This document shows positions 42,491 through 51,010 of a DNA stretch of 64,000 nucleotides, in pieces. Both the position numbers and the translations under genes were made by a program. The DNA is taken from contig JAXDKS010000045.1 in NCBI GenBank assembly GCA_034666985.1, forward strand, positions 103,662 through 167,661, written 5' to 3'. This DNA comes from DATARR01 sp034666985. Lineage in GTDB: Bacteria > Acidobacteriota > Thermoanaerobaculia > Multivoradales > UBA5704. Under the pieces are notes generated by a model. The model was given only the letters and a program-made list of their open reading frames with translations, did no database searches and was not told the DNA's origin. Within the stretch, counting starts at the first letter, position 1, and each line of letters begins with the position of its first letter.

Positions 42491-44284
42491 TCAGAGATAC
42501 CCCAGGGACCGGAGGCTGCGCAGATACTCCTCGCTCTCGGGGCCCTGGGGCGTGCCGCGGTTCGGCTCGCCGTAGCCGGCGACGACCACCGGCGGCGACG
42601 CCCACCGGCAGCCCGGGGGCGGAGGCGGCAACTCGGAGCTCTGTGGCAACCCGAGAGCCCGCAGCAGAGCGGCGGCCACGGCTTCGGGCCGCAAAGTGCC
42701 ACCCTTCCCTCCACACCCGGCGCGCCGCCACAAGAGAATGCGCCCTTCACCACCCTCTTTCCGCCGTCCGGGATCGAGCACCACGATCACCGTGCCCACC
42801 CCGTCCAGCGCTCCGGCGAGGAGCCGGTCCGTCGCTCCCAGCTCGGAGCGCACCAGGTCGGCGAACGCCACGTCTCCCCCCCGCCAGCCCACGGCGGCGA
42901 TGTCGAGCCCCGGCAGGTACAGGGCCGCCGCCCGGGGAGCCGAGGTCAGGTGCCGGGCGAAGACCTCCCGGTAGAAGCGATCGGGGAGGACGGCGCGGTC
43001 GAGCACGGCCGCGGCCGCCGCGGGAGGAAGAGCGGCCGAGAGATGAGGATCACCACCCCCTGCCGAGTTGACGAGCCCCGCGACCTCCCCCTCCGCCGTC
43101 TTCGGGGCCACGGCCCCCTCGGCCCTCTCCCGCAGGAGCTGATAGGCGCCGTGCGCCACCACCAGCCCGGGGATGGGCTCCGCCGGATAGGTGGCCCACC
43201 AGTTCACGGCCAGCGCTGGATCGCCGCCGCGGGAGGCCAGCTCCCAGACGGTGAACGCCCGCCGCCGGTTGGCCAGGATGGGGCGGTACTCGGCGAGGCC
43301 CAGCGGCACCTCGACCCGGCTCCACCAGGCACGAAGGGGGCCACTCTTCGCCAGCGGCGTCCGGACCCCCAGGGGACGGAAGCTGTCGAGCGAGGTGACG
43401 CCGTGGTCCGGCCCCGGCACGCCGGTGGCCACCGCGGTCCAGAACGAGGCTGGCGGCTCCGCCTTCCGGCGATACTGGAAGACCCGGCCCGTACGGGCGA
43501 GGCGTGACATCTCCGGCAGCTCGCCCAGGGTCCTCAGATAGTCGACCTCCTCGGGCAGCACGCCGTCGATCCCCACCAGCAGCACCCTCTCCCCCGGTCC
43601 CGTGGGCAGGGCCGCTGGAGCCGCGGCCGGGGTGCGCCGGGCGAGGACGACCGCCGGCAAAGTCAGCAGCGCCACGGCCAGCACGATGACCAGCCCCAGC
43701 CAGCGGCGGGAGAACAGCCGCCCGAGCGGAGCCTCCTCGGTGAAGCGGATGGCCAGGGTGAGCAGCCCCTGATAGACCAGCTTGATGAGCAGGTAGATCA
43801 CCAGCGGCGTCGCCAGCACGAGCACGGCCACCTGCTCCAGCCGTCCCTCGGACAGCACCTCCCGCCCCAGCCCCAGCGCCAGGGCCAGCACCCCCGCCCC
43901 GGCGGCCAGGGCCACGGCCAGGGAGAGCGTCTCGATGCGCCGCACGTGATAGAGGCGGATGACCGTCACGATCACCCCGCAGAGGGCGAGGAAGGCGAGC
44001 CCGGTGGCGAGCGCCAGGGGCGGAAACAGATGGAAGAAGAGGGCGATGAGATCGAGGGGGGTCGCCGTCAGGCTCCCATTGGCGACCACCAGCGCCAGAG
44101 AGAGGGCCGCCGCCAGCGCCAGCCCCGCGAGCAGCCCCACCTTGGCCGTGAGCCCCAGAAGCGCCCGCGCCGGCTGCCGCGGCTTGAGGGCATCCTGCAG
44201 CAGGAAGCGCTCGAATCCCCGATCCAGATATCCCAGCCGCCGCAGCTCGGAGCGGACTCCGTCGAGATCGTGGCCGGGCGTCAT
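42491..44284 (-). CDS. Membrane-anchored alkaline-phosphatase-superfamily protein
   Basis: A 597-residue protein. After a cytoplasmic start (VRSELRRLGYLDRGFERFLL), six or so helices span residues ~40-235, then a periplasmic phosphodiesterase/phosphatase domain begins with ERVLLVGIDGVLPEEVDYLR; ATGVPGPDHGVTSLDSF is the next metal-site region, and a late LDIAAVGWRGGD lies where the conserved Asp/His site would be. Several usual metal ligands are hard to place, so activity is uncertain. The C terminus ends SLRSLGYL, a tail seen on related acidobacterial phosphatases. ATG 44284 is chosen; upstream in the same frame is only repeat array C. Confidence 0.78.
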   Translation of the reverse strand: MTPGHDLDGVRSELRRLGYLDRGFERFLLQDALKPRQPARALLGLTAKVGLLAGLALAAALSLALVVANGSLTATPLDLIALFFHLFPPLALATGLAFLALCGVIVTVIRLYHVRRIETLSLAVALAAGAGVLALALGLGREVLSEGRLEQVAVLVLATPLVIYLLIKLVYQGLLTLAIRFTEEAPLGRLFSRRWLGLVIVLAVALLTLPAVVLARRTPAAAPAALPTGPGERVLLVGIDGVLPEEVDYLRTLGELPEMSRLARTGRVFQYRRKAEPPASFWTAVATGVPGPDHGVTSLDSFRPLGVRTPLAKSGPLRAWWSRVEVPLGLAEYRPILANRRRAFTVWELASRGGDPALAVNWWATYPAEPIPGLVVAHGAYQLLRERAEGAVAPKTAEGEVAGLVNSAGGGDPHLSAALPPAAAAAVLDRAVLPDRFYREVFARHLTSAPRAAALYLPGLDIAAVGWRGGDVAFADLVRSELGATDRLLAGALDGVGTVIVVLDPGRRKEGGEGRILLWRRAGCGGKGGTLRPEAVAAALLRALGLPQSSELPPPPPGCRWASPPVVVAGYGEPNRGTPQGPESEEYLRSLRSLGYL

Positions 44285-44300
44285 GGCGTCGCTAGTGTAC

Positions 44301-44699
44301 CCCCCCACGGATTGCAACACACCCCCGAGGGGATGCGACACGCATCTCCCCTCACGCCTCACAGCCCCGCGGGGGCACGGCAGGGAAGTCCCGGTTTGCA
44401 ACGCAGCCCCCGTGGGACCGCCTCCCCAACTTGCCATTTGTGATGTAGCCCCCGCGGATTGCCTCACAGGATTCGCGAGGGGCCACACAAAACTCGCGAG
44501 GGGCATCACGCAATCCGCGAGGGGCGACACAAATTCCGCGAGGGCCATGATGCCCCTGGCGGATTGCGTGATGCAGTTGGCGAGGGGAGTGATGCAACCC
44601 GCGAGGGCCATGATGCAATCGGCGAACTGCATGATGCCCCTCGTGAGTTTTGTGTGGCCCCTCGCGAGTTTTGCGTTGCCCCTCGCGAGGGCGGACAGA
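44301..44699. repeat. 21-bp tandem repeat array C (19 units)
   Basis: Nineteen units of exactly 21 bases fill 399 bases between the ExbB and phosphatase genes. A typical unit is CAATCCGCGAGG followed by GGCATGATG. The middle block appears in alternative versions (AGGGGC, GATTGC, AACTGC, AGTTTT) combined with alternative ends (ATGATG, GTGATG, CACACA, GTGTGG), so units look like mosaics of exchanged blocks. Units 1-7 are more degenerate. Several frames on both strands stay open: one spells Leu-Ala-Arg-Gly-Val-Met-Gln-like heptads. The array lies directly before the phosphatase start codon (44284). Not CRISPR, as there are no unique spacers. Confidence 0.9.
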
Positions 44700-44743
44700 A
44701 ATAGGGTCGTTGGTGTCGTGTGGAGTGGAGGATTTCTACCCCC

Positions 44744-45415
44744 CTATCCCCGCTCCCTCTCCAGGAAGTAATCCAGCAGCTCCGACGACGAGCTCTCCAT
44801 CTCCACTCCCAGATGCTGCACCCGCTGGCTGATGAAGTTGAACATCCACGCCGCGGGCACGGCCACCACTAGGCCCAGGGCCGTGGTGAGCAGCGCCTCG
44901 GCGATACCCTGGGAGATGGTGGCGAAGCCTCCCTGCCCGTTGGTGCGGGCAATGTCCTCGAAGGCGTGGACGATGCCGACGACGGTGCCGAAGAGGCCGA
45001 TGAAGGGGGCGGTCGTGGCGATGGTCGCCAAGCTCCCCACGCCGCGGTTGAGCTCGGTCGTGGTCTGCATGGCGGTGCGCGCCAGGGCCCGTCCCGTGGC
45101 CTCGATCACCTCGGCGGCAGTCAGTCCCCGGGCACTCTTCTGCTGAAAGGTGGAGAGACCCGCCGCCACCACCCGGGCGACGTGGCTGTAAGGAAACCGG
45201 CGGGCGGCCTCGATGACCTGCAGCGGCCGGCCCTCGGAGAGATGGGGGGAGACCGGCCGCGCGAACGCGACCGACTGCCGGCGGGCGCGGGAGAGGACGA
45301 CCAGCCGTTCCAGAGAGACACCGAGGGACCAGACCGAGAGGATGGCCAGGATGACGATCACCACGAGACCGATGACGCTGATCTCCTGGCCGAAGAGTGC
45401 GATGGAAGCGTTCAC
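44744..45415 (-). CDS. MotA/TolQ/ExbB proton-channel protein
   Basis: A 223-residue ExbB/TolQ protein. TM1 is IGLVVIVILAILSVWSLGVS; TM2 and TM3 are in LATIATTAPFIGLFGTVVGI and ISQGIAEALLTTALGLVVAV. The conserved Thr/Pro/Gly residues of the channel helices are present. GTG 45415 is fixed by an AAAGGAG just upstream. Such proteins normally pair with ExbD/TolR to use the proton gradient for TonB or Tol work, but no ExbD gene is adjacent: array C follows instead. The partner must be elsewhere. Confidence 0.88.
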   Translation of the reverse strand: MNASIALFGQEISVIGLVVIVILAILSVWSLGVSLERLVVLSRARRQSVAFARPVSPHLSEGRPLQVIEAARRFPYSHVARVVAAGLSTFQQKSARGLTAAEVIEATGRALARTAMQTTTELNRGVGSLATIATTAPFIGLFGTVVGIVHAFEDIARTNGQGGFATISQGIAEALLTTALGLVVAVPAAWMFNFISQRVQHLGVEMESSSSELLDYFLERERG

Positions 45416-45560
45416 GAGAGCTCCTTTCCAGCCCCGAGGGGCGCTAGATCCAGCCACGGATCTCGAACCGGGTCGGCCGTCAGCGGCCACCCCGCATGGT
45501 TTGGGTCGGGAGCGCTCCCTGTCCGAATTAGAAGGGAGGAGGTGGGATTTGGTTCCAGCT

Positions 45561-46478
45561 TCACCGCGACCGGTGCTGGACGAACACGGCGAGCTCGCGC
45601 AGCGGGTCGGCCTGGCGGCCGTGGGGGGCGAGCGAGCCGACGGCGAAGCCCAGGAGCTCGGCGGCCAGCGATTGGGCGCCCGGCACGCCGAGGAGACGGA
45701 CGAAGGTGACTTTGCCCTCGTCCTTCCCCGTGTCCTTGCCCGTCTGCTCCGGGCTGCCCAGGACGTCGAGCAGGTCGTCCGCGATCTGGAAGGCGAGCCC
45801 CAGGTTCTTGGCGTAGCGCGCGATCACCTCGAGGTCCTTGCGCCGGGCGTCCGCGGCCATGGCCCCCAACTCTCCCGCGGCCATGAACAGGGCTCCGGTC
45901 TTGTGGCTGTGGATGTACTCGAGAACGTCGAGGTCCATCTCTTCCGGCTTCGCCAGGAGGTCGAGCGCCTGGCCGCCGATCAGGCCGTCGCTGCCGATGG
46001 CCGCCGCCAGGTGGTGGACGACGTCCTCGGTGGTGTAGCGCCGCAGCGAGAGGCGGTGGGCGGCCTCGGCCACCAGGGCGTAGGCGCGATTGAGCAGCCC
46101 GAGGGCGGCGAGCAGGGCCACGCTCTCGCCGAACGTCCGGTGCACGGTGGGCCGGCCGCGGCGCAGGGCGGCGTCGTCCATCGCGGGAAGATCGTCGAGC
46201 ACCAGCGAGCAGGCGTGCACCATCTCGACGGCGCAGGCGAGGTCGAGCACCGGCTCGGAGCGCACACCGAAGAGGTCGGCCACCGCCAGGGTGAGCACCG
46301 GGCGCACCCGCTTGCCCGCCCCGGTGAGGGCGTAGTGCATGGCCTGGTGGACCGGCTCGGGCCGCGCCTTGGGAGGCGGCAGGAGGTCCGGGAGACGGCG
46401 GTGGACCCGCTCGGCCCAGGCCGCCAGCCGGCCGCCGAGGGCCGCTGCCGGAGGGGACAGGAGCGGGCCGGAGCTCAT
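45561..46478 (-). CDS. ispA: Polyprenyl (farnesyl/geranylgeranyl) diphosphate synthase
   Basis: A 305-residue trans-prenyltransferase. The first aspartate-rich motif is LVLDDLPAMDD, with two residues between the Asp pairs beyond DDxxD as in type II FPP synthases, and the second is FQIADDLLDVLG. GAGKRVRPVLTLA binds the substrate diphosphate. It condenses isopentenyl diphosphate with allylic precursors for quinone, carotenoid or undecaprenyl supply. It stands 24 bases upstream of the RsbW-STAS gene on the same strand, but that gene is upstream in transcription order. Confidence 0.93.
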   Translation of the reverse strand: MSSGPLLSPPAAALGGRLAAWAERVHRRLPDLLPPPKARPEPVHQAMHYALTGAGKRVRPVLTLAVADLFGVRSEPVLDLACAVEMVHACSLVLDDLPAMDDAALRRGRPTVHRTFGESVALLAALGLLNRAYALVAEAAHRLSLRRYTTEDVVHHLAAAIGSDGLIGGQALDLLAKPEEMDLDVLEYIHSHKTGALFMAAGELGAMAADARRKDLEVIARYAKNLGLAFQIADDLLDVLGSPEQTGKDTGKDEGKVTFVRLLGVPGAQSLAAELLGFAVGSLAPHGRQADPLRELAVFVQHRSR

Positions 46479-46502
46479 GGGGTCCGGCCCCGGGCCGCTC
46501 CG

Positions 46503-47318
46503 TCAGGTGAAGGACTGGATCCCGGCCGCCTCGCCGTCATAGACGTCGAACACCGTGATGAGCTGGGTGATGGTGAGGATGTCCGTCACCTTGGCCGGCA
46601 GGTTGATCAGCTTCAGCTTGGCTCCCCGGTTGGTGGCCGTGGTGTAGGCGCTCACCAGCTCGCCGATGCCGGACGAATCGATGGTGGAGACGTCGCGCAT
46701 GTTGATCAGGACCTTCGTGGCGCCGCTGCTCATCACCTCCTGCACCGCGTTGCGCAACTGCACGTCACCCGTGCCGATGGTGATCTTGCCCTTGAGATCC
46801 AGGATCGTCACGTCGCCGACCTGCCGCTTGTTCACGTCCATTCTTCCAATCCCTCCTGAGTCTGCCTTGGTCAAATCGTGGCCAGGGTCCGTCTTCGGCC
46901 CGGTGAACCGCTTGCGCAGCGTCACCATGGTGCCCCCGCCGGGGCCGGAGCCGTAGGTGATGTCGTCCATGAAGCTTCGCATGTAGAAGATGCCGCGGCC
47001 GTTGGGCCGCAGCAGGTTCTCCGGCGCCAGCGGATCGCCGAGCTGCGAGGGGTCGAACCCCACCCCTTCGTCCTCGACCCGGATCACCAGGTCGTCCCCC
47101 TCCACCGCCAGGTCCACGTGGACCTGCTTGGCGGCGTCCTGCAGGTTGCCGTGCTTGATCGCGTTGGCCAGGGCCTCACGTACCGCCACGTCCACCCAGT
47201 GCTGGGCGTCGTCGTCCATCCCCAGCCGCTGGAGGCAGTCGCGCAACACCACCTGGACCAACTCGATATTCTCGAAACGACTCCCGACGGCGAGATGGAA
47301 ACGGTAGTCCACGGGCAT
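46503..47318 (-). CDS. RsbW-like kinase fused in frame to a STAS (RsbV-like) domain
   Basis: A 271-residue open frame. The N-terminal half is a HATPase_c_2 anti-sigma kinase (DVAVREALANAIKHGNL, VRVEDEGVGFDPSQ, RGIFYMRSFMDDI with N, G1 and G2 boxes). The C-terminal 112 residues are a STAS antagonist (VGDVTILDLKGKITIGTG, NMRDVSTIDSSGIGELV with the phosphorylatable Ser). In most genomes these are separate genes. An internal ATG at 46841 with AGGAGG upstream could also give a free STAS protein. ATG 47318 is chosen; ATG 47396, overlapping the CPBP stop as ATGA, is a possible alternative start. It belongs to a partner-switching pathway. Confidence 0.85.
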   Translation of the reverse strand: MPVDYRFHLAVGSRFENIELVQVVLRDCLQRLGMDDDAQHWVDVAVREALANAIKHGNLQDAAKQVHVDLAVEGDDLVIRVEDEGVGFDPSQLGDPLAPENLLRPNGRGIFYMRSFMDDITYGSGPGGGTMVTLRKRFTGPKTDPGHDLTKADSGGIGRMDVNKRQVGDVTILDLKGKITIGTGDVQLRNAVQEVMSSGATKVLINMRDVSTIDSSGIGELVSAYTTATNRGAKLKLINLPAKVTDILTITQLITVFDVYDGEAAGIQSFT

Positions 47319-47392
47319 CGGTGCGATCCTCGGGCGGGAGTCTACCAGATCGCCCGGATCGGAGAACCGTTCCCCCTCCGCCCCCGCGAGCC

Positions 47393-48346
47393 TCATGGAA
47401 CGAGCCTCAGGAACGCCGCCCCTTTCGCCCCCATCCCCGTCAGCTTGAGGACCGCGGGGACGACGACCAGGAGCTGGATGCCGTCGAACAGGGCGTGGGC
47501 GGCGATGGCGGCCCAGATGCTCTGCCGCCAGCGCACCAGGAGGCCGTAGATCAGCGACAGCAGGGTGACGCCCACCAGCATGAACGGCTGGCCATAGGAG
47601 AGGTGGGCCAGGGCGAAGATCGCCGTCGACAGGAGGATGCCCACCCGCGGCTGCAGGAAGCCGCGGAAGAAGGTCTCCTCGACGAGGCCCGCCGAGAGGC
47701 TCACCGCGAAGCGCACCGCGAACGGGAGCGCGGCGATGAGGGGAATGAGGGCCGGCGGCTGGCGGGGGACCACGTCCTTGCCGCCCAGGGCCAGGATCAC
47801 CCCGGCGATGGCCAGGATGGCCGCGAGCACCGCCACCCAGGCCGCGAGCCCCAGGCCGAGGCCGAGGCCGATCTCCCGCGGGATGTCAGGAGCCGCGAAG
47901 CCGAACTGCACCAGGAACTGCCGACCCAGGGAGAGCGGGGACGGGTCCGGAGGGCCGGGGAGCATCTCCACCGGCGCCCCCGTCTCGTCAGGAACGGTGA
48001 TCGGAGGAACGAGCGGCGCCGGCACCGGCCGGAAGGCGAAGCCAAGGAGGAACCAGATCCCCAGCACTGTCAGCATGATCAGGTGCAGCTCGAAGAGCTG
48101 GAAGGTGCCGATCTTCGACAGGTTCGGCGGCTCGATGGCCATCCCCACGGCGGCGGCGGCCAGGGGCAGGAACACCCCGAGAGCCAGGAAGGCGGCCAGG
48201 ACCAGCAAGGCCAGCCACCGGCGCCAGGGCTGCCGGAAGCCCGGGGGATAGATCCGCCGCGCCAGGCACAGGCGGTCGAGGGCGTAGGCGGTGGCCAGCC
48301 CGAGCCCGATGGCGATGGCGGCGGTCGCGACCCGTTGCGGCGTCAT
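47393..48346 (-). CDS. CPBP-family intramembrane metalloprotease
   Basis: A 317-residue membrane protein with eight or so helices. The ABI/CPBP motifs are EETFFRGFLQPRVG (EExxxR), FALAHLSYGQPFM (FxxxH) and IAAHALFDGIQL (HxxxD/N). These enzymes cleave within membranes and are related to Rce1. The stop lies at the possible start of the RsbW-STAS gene, and its ATG shares TGATG with the gene upstream, so all three are linked. Confidence 0.9.
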   Translation of the reverse strand: MTPQRVATAAIAIGLGLATAYALDRLCLARRIYPPGFRQPWRRWLALLVLAAFLALGVFLPLAAAAVGMAIEPPNLSKIGTFQLFELHLIMLTVLGIWFLLGFAFRPVPAPLVPPITVPDETGAPVEMLPGPPDPSPLSLGRQFLVQFGFAAPDIPREIGLGLGLGLAAWVAVLAAILAIAGVILALGGKDVVPRQPPALIPLIAALPFAVRFAVSLSAGLVEETFFRGFLQPRVGILLSTAIFALAHLSYGQPFMLVGVTLLSLIYGLLVRWRQSIWAAIAAHALFDGIQLLVVVPAVLKLTGMGAKGAAFLRLVP

Positions 48347-48612
48347 CAGATCTTCTGCCTCTGCCGGTAGCTGCGCAAGATCATCAGAGCGCTGTTGAGC
48401 CGCTGCATCTTCCGCTGCCGGAGCTGGATCCCCGGCAGGTCGTCGAGGGAGGGCTGATCCCCCCGCAGCTCCCGCAGGTGGCGGTCGATCTCGAAGTTGA
48501 GCTGATCGAGATCGCCGCGGTTCAGGGTCTTGAACGTGCGCTCGGTGACTTGCAGATACCCCTCCGCCACATCTCTCGCCATCGCGTACGCGCTGCCTCC
48601 GGGAAAGGCCAT
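48346..48612 (-). CDS. Small helical protein of unknown function
   Basis: An 88-residue protein (or 101 if it starts at 48651). It has two helical parts, AMARDVAEGYLQVTERTFKT and LRQRKMQRLNSALMILRSYR, rich in Arg, Leu and Gln, and no membrane segment or cysteine motif. It resembles no family I can name. Its stop shares TGATG with the CPBP protease start, which suggests a functional link, and it is divergent from the acyl-CoA dehydrogenase gene. Confidence 0.65.
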   Translation of the reverse strand: MAFPGGSAYAMARDVAEGYLQVTERTFKTLNRGDLDQLNFEIDRHLRELRGDQPSLDDLPGIQLRQRKMQRLNSALMILRSYRQRQKI

Positions 48613-48754
48613 AGGCCGGGGATGATATCCCGGCTCGGGGTGGGCCACCACCCCTGTGTTCCCGGGGGCTCCCGCCCCCCCGTGGTATCATCCGCCCCGC
48701 GGTTCCGTCCCCGGCCGCCCCAAATCCGCACCCAAGCCGTAAGGAGGATATCCC

Positions 48755-49999
48755 TTGAGCCGCTTCCCAGGCGTTGATCTGCTGGAGCTGGACTCTCTCC
48801 TCACCGAAGAGGAGCGTCTGGTGCGCGACACCGTTCGCGCCTTCGTCGACGACAAGGTCAAGCCGATCATCGAGGAGTGCCATCGCGAAGGCCGCACCCC
48901 CCTCGAGCTGGTGCCCGAGATGGGCGCCCTCAACCTGTTCGGCGCCAGCCTCACCGAGTACGGCCTGCCCGGCCTCGGCGGCGTGGCCTACGGCCTCATC
49001 ATGCAGGAGCTGGAGCGGGGAGACTCGGGGCTGCGCAGCTTCGTCTCCGTGCAGAGCTCCCTCGTCATGTACCCCATCCATGCCTTCGGCTCCCAGGAGC
49101 AGAAGGACCGCTGGATCCCCCGCATGGCCACCGGCGAGGCCATCGGCTGCTTCGGCCTCACCGAGCCCGACTTCGGCTCCAACCCCGGCGGCATGCGCAC
49201 CTATGCGAAACGGGCCGGCAGCGACTGGGTGCTCAACGGCTCCAAGCAGTGGATCACCAACGGCACCCTGGCCGACGTCGCGGTGGTGTGGGCCAAGACG
49301 GACGACGGCGTCCGCGGCTTCCTGGTCGAGAAGGGCACCCCCGGCTTCACCTCGTCGGACCAGCACGGCAAGTTCTCCCTGCGCGCCTCCACCACCTCCG
49401 AGTTGGGCTTCCACGACTGCCGCATCCCCGGCGACGCCATCCTGCCCGGGACGACCGGCCTCAAGAACGCCCTCATGTGCCTCAACCAGGCGCGCTACGG
49501 CATCGCCTGGGGGGGCGTCGGCAGCGCCATGGAGTGCTACCACACGGCCCTCGAATACGCCAAGGAGCGCATCCAGTTCAACAACCAGCCCATCGCCTCG
49601 CACCAGATGGTGCAGGAGAAGCTGGTGTGGATGGCCATGGAGATCAGCAAGGGCCAGCTCCTCTGCCTCCAGCTCGGCCGCCTGAAGGACGCCGGCCGGC
49701 TCAAGCACTGGCACATCTCCATGGGCAAGCGCAACAACGTCTGGGTGGCCCGCGAGAGCGCCAAGCTCGCCCGCGAGATCCTCGGCGCCAACGGCATCGT
49801 GGACGACTACCCCGTCATCCGCCACATGCTCAACATCGAGTCGGTCTTCACCTACGAGGGGACGCACGACATCCACGCCCTGATCATCGGCGAGGCGATC
49901 ACCGGCATCCCCGCCTACAACGCTCCGGAGCGTCACGTCGAGCCGAAGGAGACGCCGGCCGCCCAAGCGACTCCGGCTACCGTAGGGAGCACGCGCTGA
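48755..49999 (+). CDS. Acyl-CoA dehydrogenase, glutaryl-CoA dehydrogenase type
   Basis: A 414-residue flavoenzyme. LRSFVSVQSSLVMYPIHAFG, CFGLTEPDFGSNPGGM and SKQWITNGTLADV follow the glutaryl-CoA dehydrogenase pattern. The catalytic base is the Glu of FTYEGTHDIHAL. It would oxidise glutaryl-CoA, or a related dicarboxylyl-CoA, to crotonyl-CoA in lysine or aromatic catabolism. The start is TTG 48755 with AAGGAGG (48741-48747) eight bases upstream, which clearly decides it. The last base of its stop is shared with the glpX ATG. Confidence 0.92.
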   Translation: MSRFPGVDLLELDSLLTEEERLVRDTVRAFVDDKVKPIIEECHREGRTPLELVPEMGALNLFGASLTEYGLPGLGGVAYGLIMQELERGDSGLRSFVSVQSSLVMYPIHAFGSQEQKDRWIPRMATGEAIGCFGLTEPDFGSNPGGMRTYAKRAGSDWVLNGSKQWITNGTLADVAVVWAKTDDGVRGFLVEKGTPGFTSSDQHGKFSLRASTTSELGFHDCRIPGDAILPGTTGLKNALMCLNQARYGIAWGGVGSAMECYHTALEYAKERIQFNNQPIASHQMVQEKLVWMAMEISKGQLLCLQLGRLKDAGRLKHWHISMGKRNNVWVARESAKLAREILGANGIVDDYPVIRHMLNIESVFTYEGTHDIHALIIGEAITGIPAYNAPERHVEPKETPAAQATPATVGSTR

Positions 50000-50982
50000 T
50001 GGCCATGGACCACCTCCTCGAGCAGGGCTTCATCCGCGTCACCGAGCAGGCGGCGATCGAAGCCGCCAAGACCATGGGCTTCGGCGACCGCCGCTACTCC
50101 GACCAGGTGGCCGTCGAGGCCATGCGGCGGGAGATGGACAAGCTCAACATGGACGGCCGAGTGGTGATCGGCGAAGGCGAGCGCGACAAGGCGCCCCTGC
50201 TCTACACCGGCGAGGAGGTGGGAGCCCGCCGCGGCCAGGACGGCGCCGTCCAGGTCGACATCGCCGTCGATCCCCTCGAAGGGACCAATCTCTGCGCCAC
50301 CGGCGCGCCCGATTCCATCACCGTCCTCGCCGCCGCCGAGCGCGGGGGGCTCCTCTACGCCCCCGACGTCTACATGGAGAAGCTCGTGGTCGGCCCCACC
50401 GCCCGCGGCTCCATCCATCTCGACGCGCCGGTGGCCGAGAACCTGCGCAACATCGCCGCCGCCTTCGAGCGCAAGGTGAGCGATCTGACCATCGTGGTGC
50501 TCGACCGCCCCCGCCATGAGCAGCTCATCGCCGACATCCGCAGCGCCGGCGCCCGCATCCGCCTGATCGGCGACGGCGACCTGTCGGCCGGCATCTCGGC
50601 GGCGGTGCGGGGCACCGGCGTCCACGCCGTGATGGGCACCGGCGGCGCTCCCGAAGGGGTCATCACCGCGGCGGCCATGCGCTGCCTGGGCGGCGAGATC
50701 CAGGCGCGTCTCAAGGCCACCAACGAGGAGCAGCAGGAGCGGGTCAGGGATCTCGGCTTTCACGACCTGACCAGAATTTACAAAACCGAGGACCTCGCGC
50801 CCGGCGAAGAGATCCTGTTCAGTTGCACCGGCGTGACCGACGGCGAGCTGCTGCGCGGCGTCCGCTTCTTCGGCGGCGGCTCGCGCACCTCCACCCTCTT
50901 CATGTCGCTGTCGCGCAAGATCATCCGCTTCGTGGACACCATCGACCGCGAGCAGGTGACGACGCCGGTCCGCTTCCTTTAG
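49999..50982 (+). CDS. glpX: Class II fructose-1,6-bisphosphatase (GlpX)
   Basis: A 327-residue GlpX. RVVIGEGERDKAPLLYTGEE, the metal site DPLEGTNLCATG, and GTGGAPEGVITAAAMR are the family motifs, as is FSCTGVTDGELLRGV. It hydrolyses fructose 1,6-bisphosphate, the committed step of gluconeogenesis. It overlaps the acyl-CoA dehydrogenase (TGATG), so the two are coupled although their pathways only meet at gluconeogenesis from acyl-CoA breakdown. A class II enzyme fits a bacterium growing on peptides or acids. Confidence 0.95.
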   Translation: MAMDHLLEQGFIRVTEQAAIEAAKTMGFGDRRYSDQVAVEAMRREMDKLNMDGRVVIGEGERDKAPLLYTGEEVGARRGQDGAVQVDIAVDPLEGTNLCATGAPDSITVLAAAERGGLLYAPDVYMEKLVVGPTARGSIHLDAPVAENLRNIAAAFERKVSDLTIVVLDRPRHEQLIADIRSAGARIRLIGDGDLSAGISAAVRGTGVHAVMGTGGAPEGVITAAAMRCLGGEIQARLKATNEEQQERVRDLGFHDLTRIYKTEDLAPGEEILFSCTGVTDGELLRGVRFFGGGSRTSTLFMSLSRKIIRFVDTIDREQVTTPVRFL

Positions 50983-51010
50983 ATAGACGGGATCAAACGA
51001 GACGGACGAG

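Noticed and set aside
44285..44632. N-terminal extension of the membrane phosphatase
   Set aside because: It is translation of repeat array C. The heptads have no similarity to the family and ATG 44284 fits the domain start.
47393..49966. 857-residue minus-strand reading frame
   Set aside because: Only the last 317 residues are the CPBP protease. The rest is antisense to the acyl-CoA dehydrogenase and runs over the small helical gene in another frame.
48877..49998. N-terminal extension of GlpX
   Set aside because: The frame upstream of ATG 49999 overlaps the acyl-CoA dehydrogenase in a different frame and has no family similarity.
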